Shown piece after piece: positions 10,397 through 22,300 of a stretch of 64,000 bases of DNA. The DNA is from Laburnicola sp. R22_1. Taxonomy: Eukaryota > Ascomycota > Dothideomycetes > Pleosporales > Didymosphaeriaceae. How positions within the stretch are numbered: position 1 is the stretch's first letter; every line of letters starts with the position of its first letter. The position numbers and the translations under genes were made by a program. The notes below the pieces were generated by a model. It ran no database searches, was not told the DNA's origin, and saw only the letters and a list, made by a program, of their open reading frames with translations. The stretch is taken from contig JACONQ010000003.1 of the NCBI GenBank assembly GCA_014281115.1, forward strand, positions 186,001 to 250,000. The letters are read 5' to 3'.

Positions 10397-12581
10397 GTAC
10401 CGAGGCTGTTGGGTGTAGCGTGCTAGGATGGAAGTTTGTCTGAGGGGTAGGTGTTATGTCAGGATGGGGGATACAAAGACCAGCTGATTATACTCGAACT
10501 TTTGACCTGCAGATGGAGAAGGTTCGCGCTGGTAGATGAACTGGGGAGATACATGGAGTGCTCAGATGCGCGCGTCTATGTATAGTTTTGCGGTATATGC
10601 GGCTGTTCGTGACGACCTGTCAATAAGAGGGTTGACCAGTGGCCCGGCCGTCTTCTGCTCCTATGTGAGTAGTTATCAACAATACAAATCAATTTAAGAA
10701 GCCCGAACCACCTATGCATACGTGACTGGAAATTACCCGCCTTGTGCACGTGAGATAGAACATGCAGGTGTCCCTAAGAAGGTCAATACGTGTGCCGCTA
10801 CCTTCGGGGGGCGGTCGACGGACTGGCTTCACTTTTCAACGACAAAGGGGAAACAACAGATTGGGGTGCTCCCTCTCCACCTGGGGGTCCGCGGGGCCTT
10901 CGAACGTTGGAACGACGGCAGCCAATCTGTTGGCAGTGCGGCGAAAGCGCGCTCAGAGGTAACACAACGTCGTTTCCAGGCCTCGTTCTAAAGCCCATAA
11001 GCCCACCCCGAGGTAACGCGACGTAGGTTCGGAAACCGCCCCCTCGGTTCTGGTGCCTCACCACACTGCCAATCCAGCCTATTCCTAACCTAGCTAGCCT
11101 CGCGGCCTGCTAAGCGAACACGTGATTAACGCACAGGCCACTTGCGAAAACCTATATAAACGGGCTGGCCCTCTGTCTCCCTTTACCTTTTTTTCATACT
11201 TACCTTCCCAAAAGCGTTCAAGATCATGACTTTGAGGCTTAGTCGTTCTCGCCTGCATTGCACAGCGCGGAGCTGGGGGCGACTTCACTCTCCTTCGGGG
11301 GCGTGATTGGGGCAATTTTTGCTGGTCGTACATTTCGCATGTACCTGTTTTCATTGACGGCATTGCCTGCGGGTGGTGCGTTGAGGAAGACGGTGGGTGG
11401 GTGATTATAGCATGGGGTTGGTCTGGAATCTGTATGGTGCTTACTCGCTGACGCTGGTGGGTACGGCGCCACCATGAAAGAATTCGTGTCCGATGCCCAG
11501 ATGCTCCCACAGTCAACATAGCTACGTCACCTCTATAAGCTTCCTTTATATAAGGAGTTACCTCTAGCTATATTAACTAAACTATAAATGTAGGTCGTAT
11601 CCTGTATTGTTAGCTGTCTAGGTCTTGCATCGGACACGAATTATTTCGTGCGGGTGATCGTGCTTCATAGTGTTCTACGCGCTGTGGATGACTGGTGTGG
11701 CAATCTCGGGGCTTATGTAAGCGGCCCTTCGTAAACAATCTACCGCCTGGCACTGTAGCCTACGCATGTATCGAGGCTCACGAATCACCGCATGACCTGG
11801 GCCATCGCTTACTCCGTACACGTCTCTGTACACGTTAATCGACGACATGGTGTCGCATACGGGTTGTTTTGGTTAGGGAGTTAGAGGGGGGTTAGGGAGA
11901 GGGAGGGGGGTTGATGCTTAATACTTAATTGTTAGGGGGAGGAGTGGGGCTTTAGGTAGGTTATGCGGGTGTATGTTGTATAGAATGTGTAGTGTGGAGA
12001 AGTAGACTTGAGTGTAAGACCAGCGCTAGGTTGTTCAGCGGTTCAAATGGCACTGGTGACTTTTTGTAACCTACAGTAAATGATGTGGTGAAATGGTGGA
12101 AGGACGACCTAGAGTGGATGAAGCGGTATAACTGGATACCACTAATCACTTTTCAACGTCGACCAGTTCTCCGCCGGTGCCAGGCTTCTTTCTCATCAAC
12201 GAATGGGGAAGTGCATAGCTGTTTCACCTTTTGGGGGCTGGGGCCACGGCAATGGGCTGTGCACGCACCGGATACGCTACGTCGCTGTAATTATGTGTAT
12301 GCAGTTCAGCCTCCGCTTCGGAAATTGGGGGGGCCAATCCACTTAACTAGGAAATACACGTCTCTAGCTCCGATCCTTTCCCACCGGGACGTCGCTTGCC
12401 ATTGCTGCATTCAGAACGAGGTGGGCGCTATCAACCTTAACGGAGGCCTAGATTAGCGACGATACGAGGTGAGCGCTTCGCCCCGTCCCTTATATCGAGC
12501 GCTTACCTTACGCCTGGTGAGATTTTCAGATGTCTTATTCTTTTCTCTTAGCCCGCCTTTGAAGCGGGAGCCATCGCGCGC
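10397..12581. other. Long intergenic region
   Basis: About 2.2 kb without a supported gene. It contains a TATA-like box at 11153-11160 followed by a pyrimidine-rich tract with only a short ORF after it, AT-rich DNA at 11520-11640, and TTAGGG-like runs at 11871-11945. Short ORFs at 10722-11064 and 11094-11519 overlap on several frames and look spurious. Confidence 0.5.
11871..11945 (+). repeat. Degenerate telomere-like TTAGGG runs
   Basis: Within about 75 bp, TTAGGG occurs at least three times, mixed with TTAGAGGGGGG and GAGGGAGGGGGG. TTAGGG is the usual telomere repeat of filamentous ascomycetes. The copies are imperfect, so this may be a relic of an internal telomere insertion or only G-rich low complexity. 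Confidence 0.4.
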
Positions 12582-13618
12582 ATGGCAGTTCCTTCGCACC
12601 ACAACTTTCAAGAGCACCAGCATTTGCCGCCAGAAACTGATCGGTGCGACAGCAATAAGGAGGTGCGTGATGATTTTGTGGAGCATCAAGGGTTGGCGCC
12701 TGAAGTCGTGAGGTACGACTATGAGGGTAAAGATGGGTTGGAGGTTGTAGACGGGGGTAAGATGGTGGTGACACGGCGTAGGAAAGGATTCGTAAAATGG
12801 GCTCTTTGGGTGGTCCTTGTGCTGATTGTTATTGGTGGTGTTGTTGTGGGCGTGGTGCTTGGTACGAGACAGAGAAGTAATAGTGGAGGTAGGAAAATAC
12901 CTTGGACGACATTGCGTTTCCCCAGACTGGACTGGACTAATGCATACACATAGATACCCAAGCGGCGACGTCAAACTCATCCTCCTCATCAATCATCCGC
13001 GTTCTCCCAGCCACAACCACAACCACAACCGCAAGGACAACCACCACAACGCCCTCCCCAAGCGCCCCCGCCCCGACCCTCAAAATCCTCCAAGCCATCT
13101 TCGGCGGGGCCGACAAAACCGGCAACGCCCAAGCCGCCATGCTCCACCCCCCCAACATCGTCGTCAACCTCTCCAACAACAACCCCTGGCTAGGCAACTA
13201 CGACCCCCTCCCCGGCGAAGTCAAATGCCTCTCCCTCCTCCACTCGTACGGCTCCTCCCTCCGCACCTTCGTAGGCTGCGAACGCGACGGCGACGAAACC
13301 TTTACCATCGCGCCCGGCCCGCCCAATCCGCTACCCTACACCAAAGCCATTTCGCGCCAGAAGCTGCAGCAAGACGGGGACTTCGCCGTCGTGAGCGTCG
13401 TGTGGGGCGCTGTGGAGATTGTCGACCAGGATGTGTATGAGGCGTTGGTGGAGTGCAGGAGGGAGGGGAGGGAGGTGAGGTTTACGAGTGGGTTTTTTGG
13501 CGTGGATGGATTGGTGGGGTATGTGAAGACGGGGGTGGTGTTTTATACCGAGGATAATTATACGAGTTTTAGGAGTCTGAATGGGGTGGAGGATTCGGCT
13601 GGGTTGTTTCCGGATTGA
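12582..13618 (+). CDS. Single-pass membrane protein with Ser/Thr-rich stalk
   Basis: Two exons, 12582-12888 and 12954-13618, encode 323 aa; the 65-nt intron restores the frame as GAT. Residues 1-65 are hydrophilic and end in the basic stop TRRRKG. Residues 72-94 form one strong helix (WALWVVLVLIVIGGVVVGVVLG). A Ser/Thr-rich stalk of about 50 residues follows, with long Ser and Thr runs suited to O-glycosylation. The C-terminal domain of about 170 residues (from LKILQAIFGGADKTGN) has few Cys and no family I know. The positive-inside rule suggests a type II protein with the C-terminal domain outside the cell or in the lumen. Function is unknown. The 3' end turns very G-rich after about 13430. 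Confidence 0.65.
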
Positions 13619-14414
13619 GGGCGTTTTTTTTGTTGGGGGGCTGGGTAGGGCTGCTGGGGGTATCGATCGGAGGTGATGGATGGATATGCTGCGGGACAGA
13701 TTGCATGGTGCGGGACGATGGGGTGGGGTTGGGGTAGTGTGCCCGGTAGTCCTTTCCTAGCTTAGGCTACTGAGGTAATCTAAACTCCATCCCAACTTCC
13801 TCGCATGCTTATTCCAAACCTCACTCATCCCGACGGCCTTGGCGTTATCAGGCCGCCGATAAAATACTCGCTTTGCACCACCTCATTTGCGCTGCGTTGT
13901 TGTTGGGCCCATATGTCTGACCCCCGGTTCTGACGCTCCCTCGTGAGCATGATTTGTTTGCGACTTCAATAAGCGTTTGGCGGACAATTGGCAACGTTAT
14001 TCCTCGGCCGATGGCAGCACGTCTTTGGGGCCGGGTCAGATACCGGCAATCGGGTGCGCCAATATGTGAAGGAAGAGCGCCGGTAGTGGAGAATCCTGAG
14101 CCGAGAGTCCAATACCTTACCTCGAACACGGGAGCTCCGACTCTGGTGATTTGAGGCTTTTGCCAATTCTCTCGTCATTTCCAAATTGGCTGTTTGCACA
14201 GCGTCCGGCGATGCCTAACGGAGCCAGAATAAGAAAAGACAGTTCTCCTCGTTGCCCGAGGAACCCCGCAAGTCTCTGTCACACTCGCATCCCAACTTTT
14301 GCGGTCGCCAAAGAAAAACTCAACCGCCAGACACTCTTTTCAGACTCGCTTGCTAGCTAACATACTTCACGACTCCCGTTACCGCCGCAGCCTGACAGGT
14401 GCTCGCGGTGCACA
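13619..14414. other. Intergenic region
   Basis: About 800 bp between two plus-strand genes. Its left end is G-rich, continuing the skew of the preceding gene. No element is recognised. Confidence 0.5.
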
Positions 14415-17363
14415 ATGCCGTCTCTGAAAGACCTCCACTGCTTCATCGAACTTCCCGACGGCAAAACACAGCTCAAGGAATTCGGCACCACGTACGGCGA
14501 TGGCTGGGTCGAGACTTTCGTCGTCGTTTCTGGCCGCCCGCAGCCGTTCGCCATTCGCTTGAGGTCAAGCAACTTTATCGCGCCGGGGCTGGCCATGTAC
14601 GTCTTCATTGATGGCGTCTATCAATGCAACCGCAACCGGCAGAATCTCAAGCTGCGAAAGCCGCCGGATCGGAAATCGTTGGTCGATTTTGTGGTGAGGC
14701 AGAAGGAGGAGAGGCAGGAAGATGGGTCGATGATTGCGAGAGACTGGAGCTTTGAGGAGCTCAACATTGGTGAGTAGTTTATATTTTGGGGGCAATGAAA
14801 GCGTGCATGCCTTCGTTCGTCTCGCCCTTCGGCACGCCATTTTTGCTGACACCGCGCAGCATCTGCCGACAAGGCTGGCGAAGTTTGCTCGCCCAAAGTA
14901 CTGAAGAACGTCGGATGCATTGAGGTCGTTGTCCTGAGGTGCGCCGGCACACGAAGCGCAAAGACTGCTCCCACCAGTGACACCCAAGCGAAGCCCATGA
15001 ACCTCGATGGTGCAGGCGACATGCCAGATCGCCCTCCCGGCCTCGCTGGACCGGCCTACGATTACGGACCTCAATACGACGACCGAAGTTGGTATCATGT
15101 CTCGAGCAGCGGGCACGGCGCGGCTACACGAGTATCCTCGAACCCTTATTATGGGCCACCGCCACCGCTCTCACCCATCCAGTACGGCAGCGGGCCTATA
15201 CCGCACCAATCAAGGGCCGCATCGATGCATGCTCCACCACCAAGCGGTACCGGGCCAGGAGGGCAGATAGTTGACCCGACGTGGCTGGATCATGTACTGA
15301 CGAACGCGGTCAAACGTGGCGTTGAGACATATCAAGAGAGACAAACAGCCTCACAAGCTCAGACGGCACCCATCGTCGCTCCCACTGAGGCATCCGGTCA
15401 CCTTCCTGGGGCCTGGCCATCGTCTCCGTCCCCGTTCGGGCCGACAGAACTATCACTAGCAGCGGTGGGAGGCAATACCAGAGCACCCTTTCCTGTTCCC
15501 CCGCCACCCGGAACGGCCTTTGGCGCGGTGTCATCACCATCGAACAACCATATCAGCTGGGATGAAGCTCCTCATCCCAAGAAGTCCGGTTGGGACGACG
15601 GCAACGGGTGGGAATCCGCAGAAGAGAACAACACGGACTCATGGGGCACAGGCGAGACGTGGGAATCAAGCAAAGACGATGACGAACGTGGCAGCTCCGA
15701 CACTGGCCGCGGCCATTCGCGAGCATCCCACGTATGGGAGCCCGTAACTCGCCCAGCATCAACAACCGCACGGTCAACTCGTACTAGCCACCGGCGCCGC
15801 TCTTCTGATGATCGAACCGTCCGATCGCGACCTCGCGCACCCGTCTGGGAGGCGAAAGTAGACGGAGATGGATGGACACACATTGATGCGAGCTCGTCTA
15901 CAAGCGGCGGCTCGTGGGCGTCAAGCATCCACCCTTCGGAAAGCGTCTCCGCCGTAGCTCCAGCAAGCGGGCCGCGCGCTGATCTTTTGTCTCGCAAGTT
16001 GCTGTCTCTGAAAGCGGAGGAGAAGCAGAGACGCTCGGTGGCGGCGGACTCGCTGCCGGCTCGGGGTTCTGCGGTCCCACGGTCGGAGACGCGGGGGTTT
16101 AGTGATCCGCCGATGTTGGCTGGTGTGCGGCCGTATAGTACTTTTGAGCAGTTCACTCGTGGGAAGGACGGGAAGAAGACGGGTTGGTCGGATTGGGGTG
16201 GGGTGGCTGTTAAGGAGAAGGAGAAGGAGAAGGACAAGAAGCAAGATACGTCTGGGTATGCGCGCAAAAAGCCAGCGTCGCTAGATCCCTGGGACAAGTC
16301 CGCTTCCTTCTCGAAAAACCACGCCAAGAAGGAGATTGCGACCTTTGTCGAGGAATGGGGCTCCGGTGACGGCTGGGGTAAGAGCAACGAGAAGACCGCA
16401 AATGACGACAACGGCAGCTGGGGTTCTAACGCCCCCAAAGACAAAGACAAATCCAAACCCTGGGCTTCACCGGTCCAAGAGACCAAAGACAACATAAAAG
16501 ATACCTGGGCGACGCACAAGCCCACTGCTGCTCCAAAAGACGCCTCCTCCTCCCCCGAAACAACCTGGCAAGCCGTCCTCAACGGCTGGACGGCCGCCCA
16601 GAAAGCGAAAACCGTCGTCGAACCCCCTCCTAACCCTTGGGCTGAATCCGCACCAAGTAAGCCCGAGCCCGGGGCATCCCCATCCCCCAAGCCCAAGCCC
16701 CCCAACGAAACCCAGAAACCAAAATCCCGCCTCGACCAGTCCCGCCAGCTTTCTAAAAACGCAGACGCCGATCCCCCCACCGCCACCAGCTTGATAGCAA
16801 AACCAAACCAAGAAGACGCCCTCCGCAGCGGCGTCCAGCAGCACCACGTACGCGCTGGTACGCCCGCTACGTATGGGCATGTCGTGGGGAGACCCGAGTA
16901 TCTGGATGGGCTGGATGGGGCTGTGAGTTTTTTTTTTTTTTCCTCCTCGTTCTTCTCGTTCTTCGCCTCGTACATATATATATGTATATACTTGGATGGG
17001 TACGCTAACGCGAACAAACAGTACGCACGATTTAGGTTTCAATACCGGTCTCGGAGTACGCTGCGGAGGCTTCTTGGCGGGGATGAAGGGACTGCTGCGT
17101 TTGGGTTTACAGGGGCGAAGGAGAAGAATGATGGGGATGGGAATGAGGATGGAGAAGGGACGGAAGTGGCAGGGTGGGAGAGGACGAAGGATTGGGTGTG
17201 GGGGTTGGAGGGGGGTGAGGATGGTGGCGGGTGGGGTGAGAAAGGGAAGAAGAAGGGAAAGGGTAAAAGGGGAGAGAAGGATAGGGGGGGTTGGGATGAT
17301 GGTGATGCTGGTGCTGGTGCTGGTGCTGGTGCTGATGGGTGGGGTGGAAAGGCGGATTGGTAA
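14415..17363 (+). CDS. DUF7918-like N-terminal domain with long Trp/Gly-rich disordered tail (GW protein)
   Basis: Exons 14415-14769, 14860-16922 and 17022-17363 give 919 aa. The N-terminal 115 or so residues (LHCFIELPDGKTQLKEFGTT...AMYVFIDGVYQCNRN) resemble the fungal DUF7918 fold. The rest is disordered, with Pro-rich stretches, charged repeats and at least ten Trp next to Gly: GWDDGNGW, DSWGTG, GWSDWGG, EEWGSGDGWG, GSWGSN, LNGWTA, GGGWGE, GGWDDGD and DGWGGKADW. Dispersed GW/WG pairs in disorder are the hallmark of Argonaute-hook proteins, so a role in RNA silencing is a testable inference. The second intron (99 nt) is a multiple of three and has no stop, so retention would insert 33 residues. 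The coding strand is C-rich around 16430-16840 and G-rich after 16900. Confidence 0.65.
16923..17021 (+). other. Stop-free in-frame intron (exitron-like)
   Basis: GTGAGT begins and AACAAACAG ends a 99-nt intron, with a long T tract and a TATATA stretch inside. It keeps the frame when read through. The retained peptide would be a hydrophobic, Phe/Ser/Tyr/Ile-rich segment. Removing it joins DGLDGA to YARFRFQYRS. Confidence 0.6.
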
Positions 17364-17581
17364 TGTTGAGATGGGGGTGAGATGTGAAATGGAGGCTCGA
17401 AGAAGATTGCTGGCTTAGGTAACCGAAAACGGAGTGGCGATTCATTCCATTCATTAGATATCCCTGTATCCCCAGTGCAGTCTGTCTACGGGTATCACTC
17501 CGCACTCCATCCAACCAGAGGAAAAAACAGTTAGACTAGACTAGACACAACCATCCTCCCCCCTCTTATCCATGCCCATGC

Positions 17582-19035
17582 TCAAACCTCCCTAAACGCC
17601 ACCTCCTCAGGCAATCTAAAACTCGCACAAAACATCCTCTTCTTCGGCGCCACATCCCTAACATCCCAAATCTGCACGTCCTCGCTATCCGGCGCAATCT
17701 CATACCCCAACTGCCTACTAATTTCCTCACAAATGCTCTTCTTCTCGGCGGCATTGTCGTCGCTCTTTGTGCTGAAGCAGTGCACGTGGATCATGGGGAG
17801 GGGCACCGACGTGTGCGGCGCGAGGAGGGTGCGGATCTGCGAGGCGGGGAGGGAGGGGATGCGGGCGTAGAGGCCGATGAAGGAGGGGAGGAAGGAGAGT
17901 GCGGACGCGGGGAGGTTCATTATGTAGTGGGCGAAGATGCGGGGCTGGGTGAGGGTGCGGACGGGTTCAGGGGTGCTTGCGGTTGCGTCTGGAGCTGATC
18001 TTGATTTTTTGGGTTTGGCGTGGATGGGGACCGAGTACGTAGATTGGAGGAGGTGTGCGGTGCTGGCGCGGATGAAGTGTGCGCCGTCCGTGTTGGAGGC
18101 ACGCACAAAGTTGGCGATTTTGTTGGTGTGGATGTTCGCTGCTAGTGCGTTGTAGCTCTCTGGGTTGAGGTCGTTTGCGTGGACGAAGCATTTTTTCTTG
18201 CCGGCGGGGATGGCAAAGGGGCCTACGCCGGCCATGACGTCGCAGATGGCGTCGCCTTCGTTGAAGAGGGCGCACAGCCGCTCGTGCTCCGTGTGCAGGC
18301 GCGTGTTCCAGTAGACCTTGGCGAAGTCGAAGTTGAAGACGCAGCCCTGCTCGTGGACGCTGACGTGGAGGTCGTCGGGCCCGTGGAGGACTTCGTACTG
18401 GAAGGTGCGGTAGGCGGATTCGGTGCCGACGGTGTCGAGCTTGTTGATGACGGTGCGCACGATGGGGTTCTTGTCGGCGAGGACGGCGGCGATGAGGTGC
18501 TTGTAGGGCCAGTAGCGCTCGCGCAGGTTGAGGTGGGCGACGTGGCCCGCCAGCGTGAAGCCCGTGGGGATCTCGTCGTGCTGCTTGGTCTCGGGCGGCG
18601 GGATGACGGCCGCCGTGATCTCGGCGTAGGTGAAGTAGTCGTAGTCGAGGTGCAGCTGGTAGGGGATCACGCCGACGGTGCCGTCCTGCTCGAGCTGCTG
18701 CAGCCGGGCGCTCCACGTGGTTCTATCTGCCTATGTTCAGACTCAGCATAACGGGTGGTCGCGGGGGTGGTGCGTCGCGTACCGCTGGGCACGACGTCGG
18801 GGCGGAGGAGCAGGCATTTTCCGCCTTTTGCAGCGCGCGCGGCGTCTGGGTCGGGGCGGATGGGCGACAGGCGCGCCTTGAGGGCGTCGTGGCTGCGGTC
18901 GAGGTCGGCGCGGCAGCGCGAGATGTCCTTGGGCGAGAAGATGCGGGCGGCCGCCGTGGGCACGGTTTTCTGGAAGAAGGAGCGATCCAGCACCTTCATG
19001 GCGCGGTTGACGGGCGGGGCGAACATGGCGTCCAT
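17582..19035 (-). CDS. TRM5: tRNA (guanine37-N1)-methyltransferase Trm5
   Basis: Exon 1 is 19035-18783 and exon 2 is 18726-17582; the 56-nt intron joins as GAT, giving VVPSDRTTWS. The product is 465 aa. Trm5 places the m1G37 mark (a step towards wybutosine in tRNA-Phe) next to the anticodon, in cytosol/nucleus and mitochondria. Visible class I SAM-methyltransferase features are the D1-D2 linker FTLAGHVAHLNLRERYWPYK, motif I DVMAGVGPFAIPAGKK, the SAM acidic position in HANDLNPESY and the Trm5 motif IMNLPASAL. The start chosen gives MDAMFAPPVNRAM. An Ala/Arg-containing N-terminal segment could help mitochondrial import, but no clear presequence is seen. It is divergent from the kinesin gene, with starts 317 bp apart. 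The 3' end of the coding strand is G-rich while the body is C-rich. Confidence 0.92.
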
Positions 19036-19352
19036 GGATCGAGGCCGTACGCGCTGTCGAGCTGTTTTGTACAAGAGGGAACGTCGTCGTGATATATTAT
19101 GATAATTGGAGTCCCGCACGTGCGCGGGCCGGGGTGTGCAGGACAAGTTAGAACGCGGGCGGGACAAGGATTCGCGTGCCCTGTCGACAAGTTGGCCATC
19201 TCGTCAACACGGCACACTGACCTCCGCCTCCTGAACAGTGAATGCCGCTCTGCCCCTCCCGCCTGCCCGCAACGTGCCATGAAGCCGCCCGGGCTGAGCG
19301 CACCCTGAAAGACCTTGTTCCGAGCAGAGACGCGTAGTCCACAGCCTGCACC
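19036..19352. promoter_or_regulatory. Divergent promoter region of TRM5 and uncA
   Basis: The 317 bp between two start codons facing away from each other must hold both promoters. No TATA box is evident, unlike the small accessory genes of this window. Confidence 0.5.
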
Positions 19353-22300
19353 ATGGCGCCCGGAGGGGGGAACATCAAGGTGGTGGTGAGGTGCCGTCCC
19401 TTCAATGGCAGAGGTAATGAGAGATCCACACTTGGCTGCCTCTACACAAGCTGACAATAGGTAGAGAAGGACCGCAATGCGCAATGCATCATCCGCATGG
19501 AGGGCGGCCAGACCATCATCACGCCCCCGTCCACCGTCGACGCCAAAGGCAAGCCCGTCAAAGCCGCCCTCGAGGGCTCCAAGACCTTCGCCTTCGACCG
19601 CTCCTACTGGTCCTTCGACCGCAATGCGCCCAACTACGCCGGCCAGGAGAACCTCTTCGACGACCTGGGCAAGCCGCTGCTCGACAATGCCTTCGACGGC
19701 TACAACAACTGCATCTTCGCCTACGGCCAGACGGGCTCGGGCAAGTCGTACTCGATGATGGGCTACGGCAAGGAGTACGGCATCATCCCCAAGATTTGCC
19801 AGGACATGTTCGAGCGCATCGGCGCCTTGCAGCAGGACAAGAACCACAGCTGCACCGTCGAGGTCTCGTACCTGGAGATCTACAACGAGAAAGTGCGCGA
19901 TCTGCTCAATCCGTCCACCAAGGGCAACCTCAAGGTGCGCGAGCATCCGTCGACCGGTCCCTATGTCGAGGACCTGGCCAAGTTGGCGGTGCGCTCCTTT
20001 GCCGAGATCGAGAACCTGATGGACGAGGGAAACAAGGCGCGTACCGTCGCGGCGACCAACATGAACGAGACGTCTTCGCGATCGCACGCCGTCTTCACCC
20101 TGACCCTTACCCAGAAGCGCCGCGACGTCGAGACGAGCATGAGCGGGGAGAAGGTGGCGAAGATTAGTTTGGTGGATTTGGCCGGTTCAGAAAGAGCGAC
20201 GTCTACGGGAGCCACGGGGGCTCGTCTGAAAGAGGGTGCCGAGATCAACAGGTCGCTCTCCACACTTGGTCGTGTCATCGCGGCGCTTGCGGACTTGTCT
20301 TCGGGGAAGAAGAAGGGTTCCGCCAAAGGCAACCAAGTACCGTATCGTGATTCCGTTTTGACATGGCTTTTGAAAGACTCGCTTGGAGGCAACAGTTTAA
20401 CGGCTATGATTGCTGCCATTTCTCCCGCCGACATCAACTTCGACGAGACGCTCTCCACCCTGCGATATGCCGATTCTGCCAAGCGCATCAAGAACCACGC
20501 TGTCGTGAACGAAGACCCGAATGCGCGCATGATAAGAGAGCTGAAAGAGGAATTGGCCCAGCTTCGCTCGAAGCTCAGTGGTGGCGGCTCGCCGGGCATG
20601 TTGGAGGAGCAGTATGCGCCTGATACGCCCCTGGAGAAGCAGATTGTGTCCATCACGCAGCCAGATGGAACGGTCAAGAAGGTGTCCAAGGCCGAGATTG
20701 TGGAACAACTCAGCCAGTCCGAGAAACTATATGAAGACCTAAATCAGACGTGGGAAGAGAAATTGCAAAAGACGGAGGAAATTCACAAGGAGCGAGAAGC
20801 TGCGTTGGAAGAGCTTGGTATTACTATCGAAAAGGGGTCCGTTGGATTATCCACACCTAAGAAGACGCCGCATTTAGTCAACCTCAGCGACGACCCCCTG
20901 ACGTCCGAGTGTTTGGTATACAATCTGAAACCTGGAGCGACGACGGTGGGCAACGTAGACAGTGAAAACCAGACGGCCGACATCCGATTGACCGGCTCAC
21001 AAATCCTAGACGAGCACTGCACCTTTGAGAATGTGGACAGCGCAGTGACAGTCATACCTAAAGATAATGCTGGTGTAATGGTCAACGGCATCCGCATCGA
21101 CAGGCCGAAACGGTTAAGAAGCGGCTTCCGCATCATATTGGGTGACTTCCACATTTTCCGATTCAACAACCCACAGGAGGCCCGTGCAGAGCGTGCAGAG
21201 GTAGGCACGAGTCTACTTCGCCACTCGGTAACAGCTAGCCAGTTGAACTCGCCGTCACCGCGTCCCGGCCACGATAGATCATATAGCACGGTGAGCGTGG
21301 CCGCTTCTGATATCGACTTGGATAGTCCGAGGGCTTCGTCGCCCGCCTTCTTTCAACGAGGGCGAGATTCCGATTGGTCGCTTGCTAGAAGGGAAGCGGT
21401 TACTGCGCTTTTGGGTCCAGACCAGAAGATCGCGTCCATGCCAGACGAGGAGTTTGACGCGCTGTTTGATGACCTGCAACGGTTACGTGCAACGCGAAAG
21501 GCGCGGCCCGACCGACCTGAGAGTAGGTTGTACGGATCCGAGGAAGATATGGACTCTGTGAGCTCGTATCCCGTGCGCGAGAAATACGCGTCCAACGGGA
21601 CTCTGGACAACTTTTCACTTGATACCGTCTTGACGATGCCTTCGACCCCGCAGCCGGGTGAGGAGGAAGAGAGCTTCCGGCAGGTCCGCGAAGGTATGCA
21701 AGAAAGGCTCGAAAAACAGAAAGAGGAGTTTCAGGCGAGGCTGCGGTCTTCAGCGGAAGATAATGTCGAAATTGAGGAGATCAAGGCGGAGAAGATTCGC
21801 ATGGAGGAGACGCTTCGCGAGGCGAAAGAGGATATGCAGAAGCAGTTGCAAGAGCAAAAGGAGAATTTCCATCGTCAACTCAAAGAGCTTGGGCACGAAC
21901 CGCCGTCCGAGGTGAATGGGAACGACAGTGAGCAGCCCGATGAGCAACAGACCGAGCTGGTCAAGAATGTTTTCCAACAGTGGCGGAAGCGGAAATATGT
22001 CACCATGGCGGAGACGATACTTCAGAATGCTGCTACTTTAAAAGAAGCGCAAGTCATGAGCCAGCAGATGGACAAAAACGTCGTCTTCCAGTTTTGCATC
22101 GTCGATGTGGGCCACAATGTTGCCTCGTCATACGATCTAGTTTTGAACGGGATTCCTGGCGAAGATGATGATTATTTGGAGAATACCCCTAAACCTTGTG
22201 TTGGCGTCAGGGTCATCGATTTCAAGAACGAGGTCGTGCATCTGTGGTCACTGCAGAAACTCCGCTTCCGTGTGCGGGTCATGCACCAGATGCACCAGTA

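Noticed and set aside
10780..11060. tRNA-like or other structured RNA in a GC-rich stretch
   Set aside because: No T-loop or anticodon arm pattern could be fitted; no tRNA was found anywhere in the window by eye.
11094..11519. 141-aa minus-strand ORF
   Set aside because: Overlapping competing frames and no recognised domain; likely non-coding.
15572..17017. 481-aa minus-strand ORF
   Set aside because: Antisense to the GW-protein exons. It is a by-product of their biased codons and crosses the 99-nt intron.
18179..18751. 190-aa plus-strand ORF rich in Val, Gly and Asp
   Set aside because: Antisense shadow of TRM5.
18996..20087. 363-aa minus-strand ORF
   Set aside because: Antisense to the kinesin motor domain; no motif; explained by GC-rich codons.
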